Source: Planctomycetaceae bacterium (GTDB taxonomy: Bacteria > Planctomycetota > Planctomycetia > Planctomycetales > Planctomycetaceae). From it: DNA of 64,000 nt. This document shows, piece by piece, positions 1-8,750 of the stretch (within the stretch, counting starts at the first letter, position 1; each line of letters opens with the position of its first letter). Position numbers and translations under genes: made by a program. The notes under the pieces are model-generated. The model had not been told where the DNA came from. It saw only the letters and a list, made by a program, of their open reading frames with translations, and ran no database searches. The stretch spans positions 80,451-144,450 of the forward strand of contig JAKFUG010000026.1 in the NCBI GenBank assembly GCA_021732785.1, given 5' to 3'.

Positions 1-847
1 ATTCGTAGAACAGAAACTCGAACCGTTTTGTCAGCAGTGTGATGCGGCCCATGACGGTAAAGGCGAACGAGGCCCCGAACGCGATCATCAGGACCCACAC
101 GCCGAAACGGGCTACGCGGCCGACGACGCCCTTGTGTTCGAACGAGAAGAAGAAGTACATCAGGCACGACAGCAGGCTGACAATGATGCCCCAGTTCCGC
201 AGGGTTAGCCAGAAATCGAACCGGCCATCCACGAGCACAATCAGCGGCAGCAGCGTGTTGCGGATCTGGGAGACGAAATCGGCATCGAGAAACAGCACCA
301 GTCGCAGACCGGCAAAGGTTCCCACTACAAACGCCAGCGGCCATTGCGACAACCAGCCGATCTTCGGCACGAAGCGCAGAAACAGCATGCCGCCGAGAAT
401 CAGCGGAACGAGGTACGTCCAGTCGGGCGGTTTGTTCACATCGATGCCCGGCAGCGCCCAGCTTTGCATCAGCTTGGGTGTCAGTTCCACCATCAATTGC
501 GCAATGATCGAATCCCAGAAGCCGACCACCATCGTATAACCGGCCGAGACGCCAACAATGACCGCTTCCGCCAGCTTGTAGCAGACGTTGTCACGATACA
601 GGTAACTGAAGCAGGCCAGCGTCAGAAACGCCGCGACCCAGACGCCGATGGTCCGTGAGGGACTCCACACGGCTTGCGGCTCATCGGCTTTGGCACCGAT
701 GTACGTAATCACTTCCTTCGAAGCCGCCACACGGTCGGGTTTCACGTAAGCCTTGGCGAGACCCTTCTCGGTGAACAGCCCCTTCGCCGTCAGCAGCAAC
801 ACGCCCACGAGCAGCAGACCATAGCCGATTTTCGCTTCGCGCGTCAT
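1..847 (-). CDS. Multi-pass membrane protein, open at left edge
   Basis: The minus strand reads open from an ATG at 847 through to base 1 without a stop, so the C-terminus lies outside the window. The visible 282 codons hold several hydrophobic segments typical of membrane helices: one near the N-terminus, one about residues 65-80, and others around 160-280. A polar loop of about 35 residues follows the first helix. The start overlaps the stop of the gene at 844-1713 by 4 bases (ATGA), so the two are translationally coupled and probably work together in the envelope. I do not recognise the family. The coding frame is clear; the function is unknown. Confidence 0.72.
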   Translation of the reverse strand, partial: MTREAKIGYGLLLVGVLLLTAKGLFTEKGLAKAYVKPDRVAASKEVITYIGAKADEPQAVWSPSRTIGVWVAAFLTLACFSYLYRDNVCYKLAEAVIVGVSAGYTMVVGFWDSIIAQLMVELTPKLMQSWALPGIDVNKPPDWTYLVPLILGGMLFLRFVPKIGWLSQWPLAFVVGTFAGLRLVLFLDADFVSQIRNTLLPLIVLVDGRFDFWLTLRNWGIIVSLLSCLMYFFFSFEHKGVVGRVARFGVWVLMIAFGASFAFTVMGRITLLTKRFEFLFYE

Positions 848-1713
848 CGCCCGGCCCCCGTTCCGGCTTTCCGCTTCGTGGTGAAGTGGACGATGTTGCC
901 GAGGACGATTAACCCCACCATTAAAAGGTGCGCCACGAGTTGCGGGGCCATCCGTTTGATGGCGACGGTCTTCGTGGGATCGCGGTACTGTTCGTACTTC
1001 GCCCCGAGCGCGGCTTCATACTCCGCGGCCCCTTTGATCGCCGCCAGGATGCCAATCACCTGATCCGGGAAGTAGGGATACATCTGCGGCGATTGCACGC
1101 CGGTGCAACCGACGGCGAGCCGCAGTTTGCCTTGCGTCCCGGCGTATTGCACCCATTCCTTCGCCCCGGGATACCCCGCGGAAATGTTGAGCACGAGATC
1201 CATATCCCGCACGTTATTGATGTTCCGCGTCATGGGGATGTCGTCGAGGTTGGTCCCTTCGACATCAGACGTGTAGAGCTTGCGGAGATCGTTTGCCACG
1301 AGCTTGATGGCGACTTCATTGCCGGGTTTGAAGCCGAGATTGACGTAGTCTTCGCCGTACACCAGTTTGGAGTCTGCGAACTCGTCTTTGATGATGTCGC
1401 GAATGTTGGCATCAATCATCGGCGTGCCGGCGGGCCACAGCGTCAGGAAGTACATCTTATGGCGTTTGAGGCAGCAGTGGCGGACGAACGCGGTCGCCAT
1501 CGGTGCCAGTTCTGCCGCCGAGCCGGGATCGTAATCGAGCGCCAGCATGATCTTCGAACCGGGCGGCAGATTCTCGACGGTGTCGAAGACCACTTTCGTC
1601 TGCGGCGTCGGCGATTCCGGAAACGGGCGATCAATCAGAATCGGAATCGCGACTGCGAGCGCCATCGCCAGAAAAATCCAGCGTCGATCCAGCGTCGCCA
1701 ACGATTCCCACAT
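844..1713 (-). CDS. Membrane-anchored protein of unknown function
   Basis: This 289-residue protein has an N-terminal hydrophobic segment (about residues 13-27) and a second one near the C-terminus (about 255-275), so most of the chain forms one large domain between two membrane anchors. That domain has alternating hydrophobic stretches (FLTLWPAGTP, KLVANDLRKLYT, LRLAVGCTGVQS) like an alpha/beta fold. No catalytic motif was recognised. It overlaps the downstream partial membrane gene by 4 bases, which suggests a two-gene operon and possibly one membrane complex. The frame is well supported; the function is not known. Confidence 0.7.
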   Translation of the reverse strand: MWESLATLDRRWIFLAMALAVAIPILIDRPFPESPTPQTKVVFDTVENLPPGSKIMLALDYDPGSAAELAPMATAFVRHCCLKRHKMYFLTLWPAGTPMIDANIRDIIKDEFADSKLVYGEDYVNLGFKPGNEVAIKLVANDLRKLYTSDVEGTNLDDIPMTRNINNVRDMDLVLNISAGYPGAKEWVQYAGTQGKLRLAVGCTGVQSPQMYPYFPDQVIGILAAIKGAAEYEAALGAKYEQYRDPTKTVAIKRMAPQLVAHLLMVGLIVLGNIVHFTTKRKAGTGAGR

Positions 1714-1775
1714 GCGGGGTTTTCCTCACCGTGCGGATGGCTCAGTTTCAGCAACGCTTCGGCAGATCGCGGATA

Positions 1776-3536
1776 CTATTCGAAATTGGTCGGGTTGCCG
1801 AAGAGGCCGGTGCCGCCGGTGCCGCCGGTGCCCCCCTTGAGCGGTTCTTTCCGCTTGCTGACGTACGCCTGGCCTTTGCCGGGGGCGAGGTCTTCGTCCT
1901 TGGGTTGCTCGGGCTTTTCTTTCAGGGCTTTCAGCGAGAGGCTGATTCGCTGGCGATCGGGTTCGACTTCCAAAACGGCGGCCTGGATTTCCTGACCGAC
2001 GGAGAGGACTTCCGTCACGCGCTTCACCCGACGGTGATCGAGTTCACTGATGTGGATCAGACCTTCCACACCCTGTTCGAGTTCCACGAACGCACCAAAG
2101 TCGGTGGTGCGGGTGACGCGGCCCGTCACCGTCCGGCCGACGGCATATTTCTCCGCTGCGGCGTTCCAGGGGTTCTGCGCGAGTTGCTTCATCCCGAGGC
2201 CGATTTTCTGCTTCTCGCGATCGAGCGACAGAATCACCACATCGACCGGTTGGCCTTCCTGCAGGACTTCCGACGGATGCTTGATGCGGGTCCAGCTCAT
2301 CTCGCCGACGTGCAGGAAACCATCGCAGCCGCCGAGGTCGATGAATGCCCCGTAATCCTTGATCGTCTTCACCTTGCCGGCGAATTGCTGACCCACTTCG
2401 ACACCCGTCCAGAACGTCGCCGCGGCTTCTTTCCGTTCCTGAATCAACAGGGCGCGACGGCTGACGACGAGGTTCCGTTTGGCCGGATTGACTTCCGTCA
2501 CCTGCACCGCGAACCGTTGGCCGACGTAGGTTTCGAGGGCCGCGATGAAACCGAGATCCACCTGGCTGGCGGGCAGGAACGCCCGCATGTTGCTGACGGT
2601 GACTTCGAGACCGCCCTTGTTCGTCTTGTTGACGACGCATTCGACCACATGACCGACGGCGAGGTCCTCCCAGTTGCCCTTCGGACGACGGGTCGCTTTC
2701 GGCAAGCTGACGAGAATCACACTGTTTTCAGGATCGAACCGATCCACCACGACGAGGAACTCTTCGCCGATGTGCGGCTGTTTCCCTTGTGGAAATTGCT
2801 TTGAAGGCAGCAACGCCGGGAAGCGGAAGCCGACTTCGCAAAAGACGTTTTCGGGGTTCACCGAGACGACTTTGGCCTTGAGTTTTGAGCCGACTTCGAC
2901 CTGGTCTTCGGACCCCGGGACGACGGCCCCGGCGACGGTCGACGGAGCACCTTCCGACGCCACCGCGGATGCACCGGCCATGGTGCCAGACATTGCTGCA
3001 CTGATTTCCGCTTCGAGGTCGGCTTCGAGCGGGGCGTCTTTCGCGGGGAGCGGAATCGGTTCGCGCGGGCTGTCCTGATACACCACCACTTCCGCCGGTG
3101 CCGGTACGGTTTGCCCCGGCTGAGACGGTTCCAGTTGCGATGTCGGCGAGCCCCCGGCACTGCCGTAGGTGGGAATCGCCTTCAACTGGTCGGCGGACGC
3201 GGACGGATTCAATTGAATCTTCCGCTTCTGCGGCGCGTCACCTTCCGCACCATCGGCGGCGAGTTCGCTCACCGGCATCGGCGAATCGACAACGGCGGCG
3301 TGGGGTTCATCGGGTGAGACCGGCGCGACGAGGGCTTCCCCCTCTGGCGGTGCGGCGCATTCGACCTGAGCCGGCGCTCCGTTCTCACCCGGGGATGAAC
3401 AGGCTGTTCCCTCCGCATGGGGAGTGGAATTCGTGTTGTTTTCCGGCGCGGACATCTCCGCGCCAGCCTCAGTCGGTACACCTTGATCGCCGTTCATCGT
3501 CTCACCCAATTCTCGCGTTCCTGCGCGGCCGTCCAT
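1776..3536 (-). CDS. S1-domain RNA-binding protein (ribosomal protein S1-like)
   Basis: The 586-residue protein begins with about 205 residues of low-complexity, acidic, proline- and alanine-rich sequence. Four S1 (OB-fold) repeats follow at about 212-280, 292-365, 378-450 and 463-535. Repeats three and four carry the classic pattern of a G-x-V core, then YGAF or FGAF, then G(F/L)xH(V/I)xE. S1 repeats bind single-stranded RNA; proteins with several copies include ribosomal protein S1, which brings mRNA to the 30S subunit. With four repeats this could be the planctomycete S1 or a paralogue. The last residues contain three tandem GGT units. Met14 (3497) is an alternative start. It is transcribed alone. 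Confidence 0.85.
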   Translation of the reverse strand: MDGRAGTRELGETMNGDQGVPTEAGAEMSAPENNTNSTPHAEGTACSSPGENGAPAQVECAAPPEGEALVAPVSPDEPHAAVVDSPMPVSELAADGAEGDAPQKRKIQLNPSASADQLKAIPTYGSAGGSPTSQLEPSQPGQTVPAPAEVVVYQDSPREPIPLPAKDAPLEADLEAEISAAMSGTMAGASAVASEGAPSTVAGAVVPGSEDQVEVGSKLKAKVVSVNPENVFCEVGFRFPALLPSKQFPQGKQPHIGEEFLVVVDRFDPENSVILVSLPKATRRPKGNWEDLAVGHVVECVVNKTNKGGLEVTVSNMRAFLPASQVDLGFIAALETYVGQRFAVQVTEVNPAKRNLVVSRRALLIQERKEAAATFWTGVEVGQQFAGKVKTIKDYGAFIDLGGCDGFLHVGEMSWTRIKHPSEVLQEGQPVDVVILSLDREKQKIGLGMKQLAQNPWNAAAEKYAVGRTVTGRVTRTTDFGAFVELEQGVEGLIHISELDHRRVKRVTEVLSVGQEIQAAVLEVEPDRQRISLSLKALKEKPEQPKDEDLAPGKGQAYVSKRKEPLKGGTGGTGGTGLFGNPTNFE

Positions 3537-3656
3537 GACGGGCCGGTAGAACAGTCTTCACCTTGGTTATCCAGGCACTCGGTCACGATAGCGAAACCAC
3601 TGATGGGCCGCTACCTTCCGCACGCCGACTCTTGATTTCTAAAGTAAACCCCGTTC

Positions 3657-4523
3657 TCAGCTTTTCGGTTTCTTCGCCAGCACGCAGCGAAACCCGATGG
3701 CGTCATCCGCGCCGTCCGGCGCGAATTCTCGTCGAGCCGTACTCGTCAGCCGGTCCGCCTTGTCCTTCCATGATCCGCTCCGCAGCACGATCTTTTCCTG
3801 GTCATTCCGCGGCGATCGGGGCGTCTCCTGCACGTCGGTGTAATCCTTCGTCCAACTGTCGGACGTGAATTCCCACAGATAGCCGTGCATGTCGTACAGG
3901 CCCCACGCATTCGGCTTAAGAGCCCCCACCGGCGGGTCATTGCCGGCGGCGTTGCCGGTGTACCACGCGAAGTCGTTGATCTGCTTGGTCTCGTCGCCGA
4001 AACTGTAGCGCGTCTTCGTTCCCGCGCGGCAGGCGTATTCCCATTCGGTCTCGGTTGGCAGCCGGATTTCTTCGTCCGCGGCAATCAACTTCCGCTCTTG
4101 AAGAAGCTGCGTCAGCTTGCGACAGCATGCGTTGGCATCGCGCCACGTCATCATCTCGACGGAGTTCCGCGGGCCTTTCCATTTGCTGGGATTCGTTCCC
4201 ATCACGGCTTCGTACAGATTTTGCGGCATCTCGTACCGGGCGATCGAGAACGGTGACTTTAACGTGATTTCCAGCAATGGACGCTCTTCCGGCGGACCAT
4301 CGCTGCTGCCCCGAACAAAGCTCGCCGGGAATGTGTCCTGCCCCGGCGTGATGCGGACGAACTCGTCGACGAAGCGCTTTAACAGCGCATCGAGGTTCGC
4401 ATCCTCAGCGTGAGCCCATGATGTCACGGCAAGACTCATCGCGAAGAGGCAATAAAACGTGGCGTGCCGAAACAGCACGGCGGAACTCCCGAACGGGACG
4501 GAAAGGATCGGAACAGAACTCAT
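3657..4523 (-). CDS. Secreted FGE-sulfatase (SUMF1/formylglycine-generating enzyme-like) domain protein
   Basis: This 288-residue protein has an N-terminal hydrophobic stretch ending in AHA-E, consistent with export, then an FGE-sulfatase (SUMF1-like) domain. Diagnostic stretches are ITLKSPFSIARYEMPQNLYE, RLPTETEWEYACRAGT, the NAWGLYDMHGYLWEF motif and the C-terminal GFRCVLAKK. The family includes true formylglycine-generating enzymes, which activate sulfatases, and many proteins with other roles. I see no clear CxxxC active-site pair in the C-terminal third, so formylglycine-generating activity is doubtful and a binding or other role is possible. No sulfatase gene is adjacent. Confidence 0.82.
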   Translation of the reverse strand: MSSVPILSVPFGSSAVLFRHATFYCLFAMSLAVTSWAHAEDANLDALLKRFVDEFVRITPGQDTFPASFVRGSSDGPPEERPLLEITLKSPFSIARYEMPQNLYEAVMGTNPSKWKGPRNSVEMMTWRDANACCRKLTQLLQERKLIAADEEIRLPTETEWEYACRAGTKTRYSFGDETKQINDFAWYTGNAAGNDPPVGALKPNAWGLYDMHGYLWEFTSDSWTKDYTDVQETPRSPRNDQEKIVLRSGSWKDKADRLTSTARREFAPDGADDAIGFRCVLAKKPKS

Positions 4524-5041
4524 TTATGTACCGCGCACAGTGCTGAGTGTCGAGGGTCAAGTGCAATCGAAAAGATGTCTTCACACCGGTAAGACATCCG
4601 TTGATGAAATGGGTGCAGGATTGAATGGCCTTCAGCCCCGACGGGGGCGCGATTCGATAGCCCAGGGAAAAGCGTCTTCGCGCAGCCCTGGGTCATGGGA
4701 TCAAAAGACGTCACCAAGCCCCACAGGGGCGCAACTGTTTTGTGCGTAAAAGTGTCCCGCCCCGCTGGGGCTGAGCGTTGATTTGAATCAGCAACCCAGG
4801 CCTCCGGAAGACCTGCGGGCTGGGCTCTCGAATCTCACCCCGTTGGGGCTCCGGACCAGAAAATGGCAATGAAGACTCTCGGATGCACCCCAGACATCCC
4901 ACGAATTCCTTCTTATCGCTGTGCGGTTTCGCGTCCCGCACCGAATCCTCGCGGTGCCCCTCAACTTCCCCCACTCGATTGACCGCGTTCGCCACGGGGT
5001 CCCATAATCCGTGTATTGATTCTCACACTCGAAAGTGACGC
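4524..5041. other. Intergenic stretch with degenerate GCCCC-type repeats
   Basis: About 520 bases without a convincing gene lie between two divergent genes. The middle (about 4630-4860) holds several short GC-rich segments built around GCCCCnnnGGGGC or AGCCCnGGG cores. They resemble the degenerate repeats common between planctomycete genes. The promoter of trpB presumably lies in the last 100 bases, but no clear -35/-10 pair was identified. Confidence 0.5.
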
Positions 5042-6262
5042 ATGACCGTCTCGATTGCCAGTCCCGCGACGTCGCAAGTTCCCGATCTCGAAGGCCGCTT
5101 CGGTGAGTTCGGCCGCCGGTTCGTGCCCGAAACGCTGATGTACGCCCTCGAACAGCTCACGACGGAGTATCACAAAGCCCAGCGCGACCCGAAGTTCCAG
5201 CAGCAACTCGACGGCTTGCTGCGGACGTTCGTCGGCCGTCCGAATCCGCTCTACTTCGCGGAACGGCTTACGAAAATGTGTGGCGGCGCGCAGATTTACC
5301 TGAAGCGCGAAGACCTCAACCACACCGGCGCTCACAAGATCAACAACACCATCGGGCAGACGTTATTAACGCTACGGATGGGCAAAACTCGCGTGATTGC
5401 CGAAACTGGCGCTGGCCAACACGGCGTGGCGACGGCGACGGCCTGTGCGCGGTTTGGTCTGCCGTGCGTCGTCTATATGGGTGAAGAAGATGTCCGCCGA
5501 CAGAAATTGAACGTCTTCATTATGAAGACGATGGGAGCCGAAGTCCGGCCGGTCACCAGCGGGTCGCGCACGCTGCGGGATGCCATCAACGAGGCGATGC
5601 GCGACTGGATGGCTTCGGTCGCCGACACGCATTACATCATCGGCTCGGTCGTGGGACCGCATCCGTTTCCGATGATGGTCCGCGATTTCCAGGCGGTCAT
5701 CGGCCGGGAAGCGCGGGCACAATGTCTCGAAGAAACCGGCCGGTTGCCCGATGAAGTGGTGGCGTGTGTCGGCGGCGGCAGCAACTCCGCGGGGATGTTC
5801 TACCCGTTCGTCGAAGACAAAACCGTCGCGCTCACCGGGATTGAAGCGGGCGGCCGCAGCAGTGAACCCGGTCAGCACGCCAGTACCCTTTCCTACGGCG
5901 CGAAGGGCGTGCTCCACGGCAGTTACAGCTACGTCCTGCAAGATGAAGACGGACAGACCGCGGATGTCCATTCGATCTCCGCGGGGCTCGATTACCCCGG
6001 CGTCGGCCCCGAACACAGCTACTGGAAAGACACCGGCCGCGTGCAATACGTGGCGATTCGCGATCAGGAAGCCCTCGACACGATGCAGCTCGTCGCCCGC
6101 ACCGAAGGCATTATCCCGGCGCTCGAAAGTTCCCACGCGATGGCATACGCCCTGCGCCGCGCGAAAGAACGAGCGAAGACAGACGTCATCGTGGTCTGCC
6201 TCTCCGGCCGCGGCGACAAAGATCTGAACGAAGTCGCCCGGTTGACCAACCAGACGATTTAA
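5042..6262 (+). CDS. trpB: Tryptophan synthase beta chain
   Basis: TrpB joins indole (from TrpA) with L-serine to form tryptophan, using pyridoxal phosphate, in the cytoplasmic alpha2beta2 complex. The 406-residue length is normal for the family. The PLP-binding lysine is Lys99 in HTGAHKINN, and the phosphate-binding glycine loop GGGSN is at 244-248. The conserved ending with CLSGRGDKD is present. trpA follows about 90 bases downstream on the same strand, so the two probably form an operon with a hairpin repeat between them. No other trp genes are in the window. Confidence 0.97.
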   Translation: MTVSIASPATSQVPDLEGRFGEFGRRFVPETLMYALEQLTTEYHKAQRDPKFQQQLDGLLRTFVGRPNPLYFAERLTKMCGGAQIYLKREDLNHTGAHKINNTIGQTLLTLRMGKTRVIAETGAGQHGVATATACARFGLPCVVYMGEEDVRRQKLNVFIMKTMGAEVRPVTSGSRTLRDAINEAMRDWMASVADTHYIIGSVVGPHPFPMMVRDFQAVIGREARAQCLEETGRLPDEVVACVGGGSNSAGMFYPFVEDKTVALTGIEAGGRSSEPGQHASTLSYGAKGVLHGSYSYVLQDEDGQTADVHSISAGLDYPGVGPEHSYWKDTGRVQYVAIRDQEALDTMQLVARTEGIIPALESSHAMAYALRRAKERAKTDVIVVCLSGRGDKDLNEVARLTNQTI

Positions 6263-6272
6263 GTCGCCGATC

Positions 6273-6314
6273 AGCACCCCGGCTGCTCCGAAGCAGCCGG
6301 GGTGCTCTCCGCGC
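6273..6314. repeat. Hairpin repeat between trpB and trpA
   Basis: Two 15-base arms, AGCACCCCGGCTGCT (6273-6287) and its reverse complement (6292-6306), flank a 4-base loop and are followed by CTCCGCGC. A nearly identical 42-base copy lies at 43323-43364, inside a GTPase gene. It has no T-tract, so it may act as an mRNA stability or processing hairpin rather than a terminator. Confidence 0.8.
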
Positions 6315-6351
6315 GATCACCCTTCTCCCGACTCCAAGACGTGACCCACAG

Positions 6352-7161
6352 ATGAATCCCATCGCCGAAGTTTTTTCGCAGCGCACGACCGCCGGACAGT
6401 TGGCGTTTATTCCGTTTGTCACCGCGGGGGATCCGGATCTGTCCGTCACCACGCGGGTGATCACGGAACTGGCCCACGCCGGGGCAGACTTGATCGAAGT
6501 CGGCTTCCCGTACTCCGATCCGATCGCCGACGGCCCGGTGATTCAGGCGTCGTACACCCGCGCTTTGAACAACAAGATCAAGCTCGTGGATATCTTCGCC
6601 GCGGTCGAGTCGTTGAAAGGGCAGGTGAAGCCGCCGCTGCTGGCGATGGTTTCCTACGCGATCATTTTCCGTCACGGCCCGCAGGCGTTTGTCGACCATG
6701 CGGTGAAAGCCGGGTTTTCCGGACTGATTGTGCCCGATCTGCCGGGCGATGAAGCGGCCGAATTCGCGAAGCTCGTCGACGCTGCCGATTTGGCGTTGAT
6801 TCAACTCGTTGCGCCGACCACGCCTGCAGAGCGAATGAAAAAGATTCTCGAACAGGCGTCCGGTTTCGTGTACTGCATTGCCGTCGCCGGGACGACCGGG
6901 GCCAGGGAAGCGCTGCCGGGCGATCTCGCCGCGATGCTCAAATCGCTCCGCGCGACCACCACGCTGCCGCTTGCCGTCGGCTTCGGATTGAGCCGTCCCG
7001 ATCAAATCCGCGCGTTGCATGGGCTCGCCAACGGGGGGATAGTCGGCAGCGCCCTGGTCAAGCATCTCGAAGCCGCCACGAATGCGGAGTCGACCGTCGT
7101 GGCGGTTCAACGCATCGCCGCCGCCGCCCGGGAACTCGCTCTGGCCGCCCACGGAAAGTAA
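6352..7161 (+). CDS. trpA: Tryptophan synthase alpha chain
   Basis: TrpA cleaves indole-3-glycerol phosphate to indole and glyceraldehyde 3-phosphate and passes indole to TrpB. The 269-residue length matches the family. The two catalytic acids fall at exactly the canonical numbers: Glu49 in LIEVGFPYSDP and Asp60 in IADGP. The phosphate-binding region near residues 205-230 (VGFGLSRPDQI, GGIVGSALV) is intact. It lies directly downstream of trpB with a hairpin repeat in the gap. The ATG at 6352 fits the family's start. Confidence 0.97.
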   Translation: MNPIAEVFSQRTTAGQLAFIPFVTAGDPDLSVTTRVITELAHAGADLIEVGFPYSDPIADGPVIQASYTRALNNKIKLVDIFAAVESLKGQVKPPLLAMVSYAIIFRHGPQAFVDHAVKAGFSGLIVPDLPGDEAAEFAKLVDAADLALIQLVAPTTPAERMKKILEQASGFVYCIAVAGTTGAREALPGDLAAMLKSLRATTTLPLAVGFGLSRPDQIRALHGLANGGIVGSALVKHLEAATNAESTVVAVQRIAAAARELALAAHGK

Positions 7162-7181
7162 GACCATTTCGGCCGTCACGG

Positions 7182-7754
7182 TCACAACACCGCCGAAACT
7201 TCCAGCAGGTCGACCGCGGGTTGGCGGTTGCAGAAGATCGTGGCCAGACGGCCGTAGGTGACGGCACCAAGGGGCATCTGCATCGCGGCGGCGAGCCCCG
7301 GACCCGCCGTGATTTCGAGAATCGCGCCCAGATCAATGTGGCGCAACACATTGTGATTGATGAGGATCCGTCCGAGAGGTGTTTCCCCGGCGATGATTTC
7401 CCGCCGCACGGGTTCGATCACATAATTCAAGTGGAAGCGAACCAGTCCGTACTGCACGGGAATGGTGGTGCCATGCTTCAGAAGCAAGATTTCGCGGGCA
7501 TAAATGTCGCCGTCCTGGTGGTGCTGTAAAACCCGAACATCCACCGAACACTGATGATACCGCTCCATGGAGACGGTCATGTGCTCGTGATGCACCAGCA
7601 GACTGTGATACGGCTCGGGAGTGACCGCCGACGGAATATGCTCCACGCGCTGAAAGAGGGGCTCGGCATGGGTGAACAGCGAGGTCAGTGACCGGAGGTC
7701 TTCCAAAGCGTTCATAACTGAGGTGTTCCCTCCGTCGACAGGGGTCTCATTCAC
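7182..7754 (-). CDS. Chorismate lyase-like protein (UbiC / DUF98-type fold)
   Basis: This 190-residue protein resembles the chorismate pyruvate-lyase superfamily (UbiC and the Rv2949c/DUF98 type), which converts chorismate to 4-hydroxybenzoate and pyruvate. The supporting pattern is the family's ordered motifs: an arginine/glutamate strand around IYAREILLLKHGTTIPVQYG, then a long strand VRFHLNYV, then REIIAGETPLGRILINHNV, the strongest match. It is convergent with trpA and diverges from the polyketide synthase, with about 1 kb between. In mycobacteria such a lyase supplies 4-hydroxybenzoate starters to phenolic-glycolipid synthases, so a link to the adjacent synthase is possible but only inferred. 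Alternatively it serves ubiquinone-like or folate-like metabolism. Confidence 0.6.
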   Translation of the reverse strand: MNETPVDGGNTSVMNALEDLRSLTSLFTHAEPLFQRVEHIPSAVTPEPYHSLLVHHEHMTVSMERYHQCSVDVRVLQHHQDGDIYAREILLLKHGTTIPVQYGLVRFHLNYVIEPVRREIIAGETPLGRILINHNVLRHIDLGAILEITAGPGLAAAMQMPLGAVTYGRLATIFCNRQPAVDLLEVSAVL

Positions 7755-8750
7755 AACCCGTCACCGTAAGAACGGGTCTTCAAAATCACGAATGTGTCAT
7801 CGCGAACGGCGGAAAGCGAAGCGCGAAAGCCTGAAAATCTGGACTTTCAAAGTGTTTGGCTTTCCGCTTTTTGCTCTCCGCGAACGGGATTTGAAAACAC
7901 GTTCCAGGGTTGCGGCAGACATCTACGAATCTGCGGATTTCATTCTGTTCGAGATGGCGTGTGAGCACCACCCTGCCCGCGAATCATCGCCTACTATGAT
8001 CACTTCTCTCTCTCAATGGTAGAAACACCGATTCCAGCGGGCGCATGCACAGCATTTGGAACTTTCTGCCGCAAGAATCGCTTCGATTGGTAAATTGAAA
8101 ACGGATGGAGTTGTGAGCATAGAAGGTATGTTCCACTTCGTCGGCAAGGCTTGCGTAAGCTGCAATCCTTGGCAAATCTTCGACTTGCGCAGACGCTGGA
8201 GACGATGCAAGGTTGGCGGAACGAGTACGACGGCGGATGCGTCTCCAGCGAAATGCCGTTCTGGCGCGACAATTGCAGTTTTGGTGTGTGGGCTCGCGTA
8301 CTCCAATTTGCAGAATTTGGTTTCAGTCGTGGCGGTCGATTGCCCGGTTTCACGAGTTCAAAAATGAAGAGTGTGAGAGATTTCCCTAAAAATCGGGGAG
8401 TTTGGCAATCCGCACTAGCGAATTTTTTCCTGACGGAGTGAAATGGAGTTCCTGCCAGTTTAAGTCGTGATCCCTGTCGAAGCGAATTGTGCGTTTTTTG
8501 AGTTGGGAAATGGCCTTTCCCATGCTCTTATCGCCCTTCGTTGGCAGCCCGGTGACGACCTGCCTTTTAGCGTCGAGCTGCATTTGAGGCGGCTCGGTTC
8601 CATCCCGGCTGAAGCGGAGTTGAGCTCCGACGAAGGCCCACCAGAGAACCTCGCCCCACAACGAAGTTCCCGATGCTCGCGCTTCACGGACGAGCCCGAC
8701 ATCGTGTCCCCCAGCCCCCTCGCACACATCGCCAGAAGGAGCCCGTTGTC
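7755..8750. other. Long upstream region of the polyketide synthase operon, no gene supported
   Basis: Nearly 1 kb holds only short overlapping open frames on both strands, none with a recognisable domain or a good ribosome-binding site. Base composition is more AT-rich than the flanking genes. Since it separates divergent genes, it should carry the operon's promoter and any control sites. The only clear signal is the AAGGAG ribosome-binding site at 8736-8741. Confidence 0.45.

Noticed and set aside
1799..1834. GCCGCCGGT tandem repeat near the S1-protein stop
   Set aside because: It simply encodes the GGTGGTGGTG tail of the S1-domain protein; not an independent element.
928..1995. Long plus-strand frames opposite the membrane-protein and S1-domain genes
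   Set aside because: They are antisense shadows of GC-rich coding sequence, with no start signal or domain; the same holds for other long antisense frames in the window.
4630..4860. Possible CRISPR-like array from repeated GCCCC words
   Set aside because: The words vary in sequence and spacing, and no regular repeat-spacer unit exists.
8056..8441. Several overlapping short frames upstream of the synthase
   Set aside because: None has a recognisable domain or ribosome-binding site, and frames on both strands are equally open.
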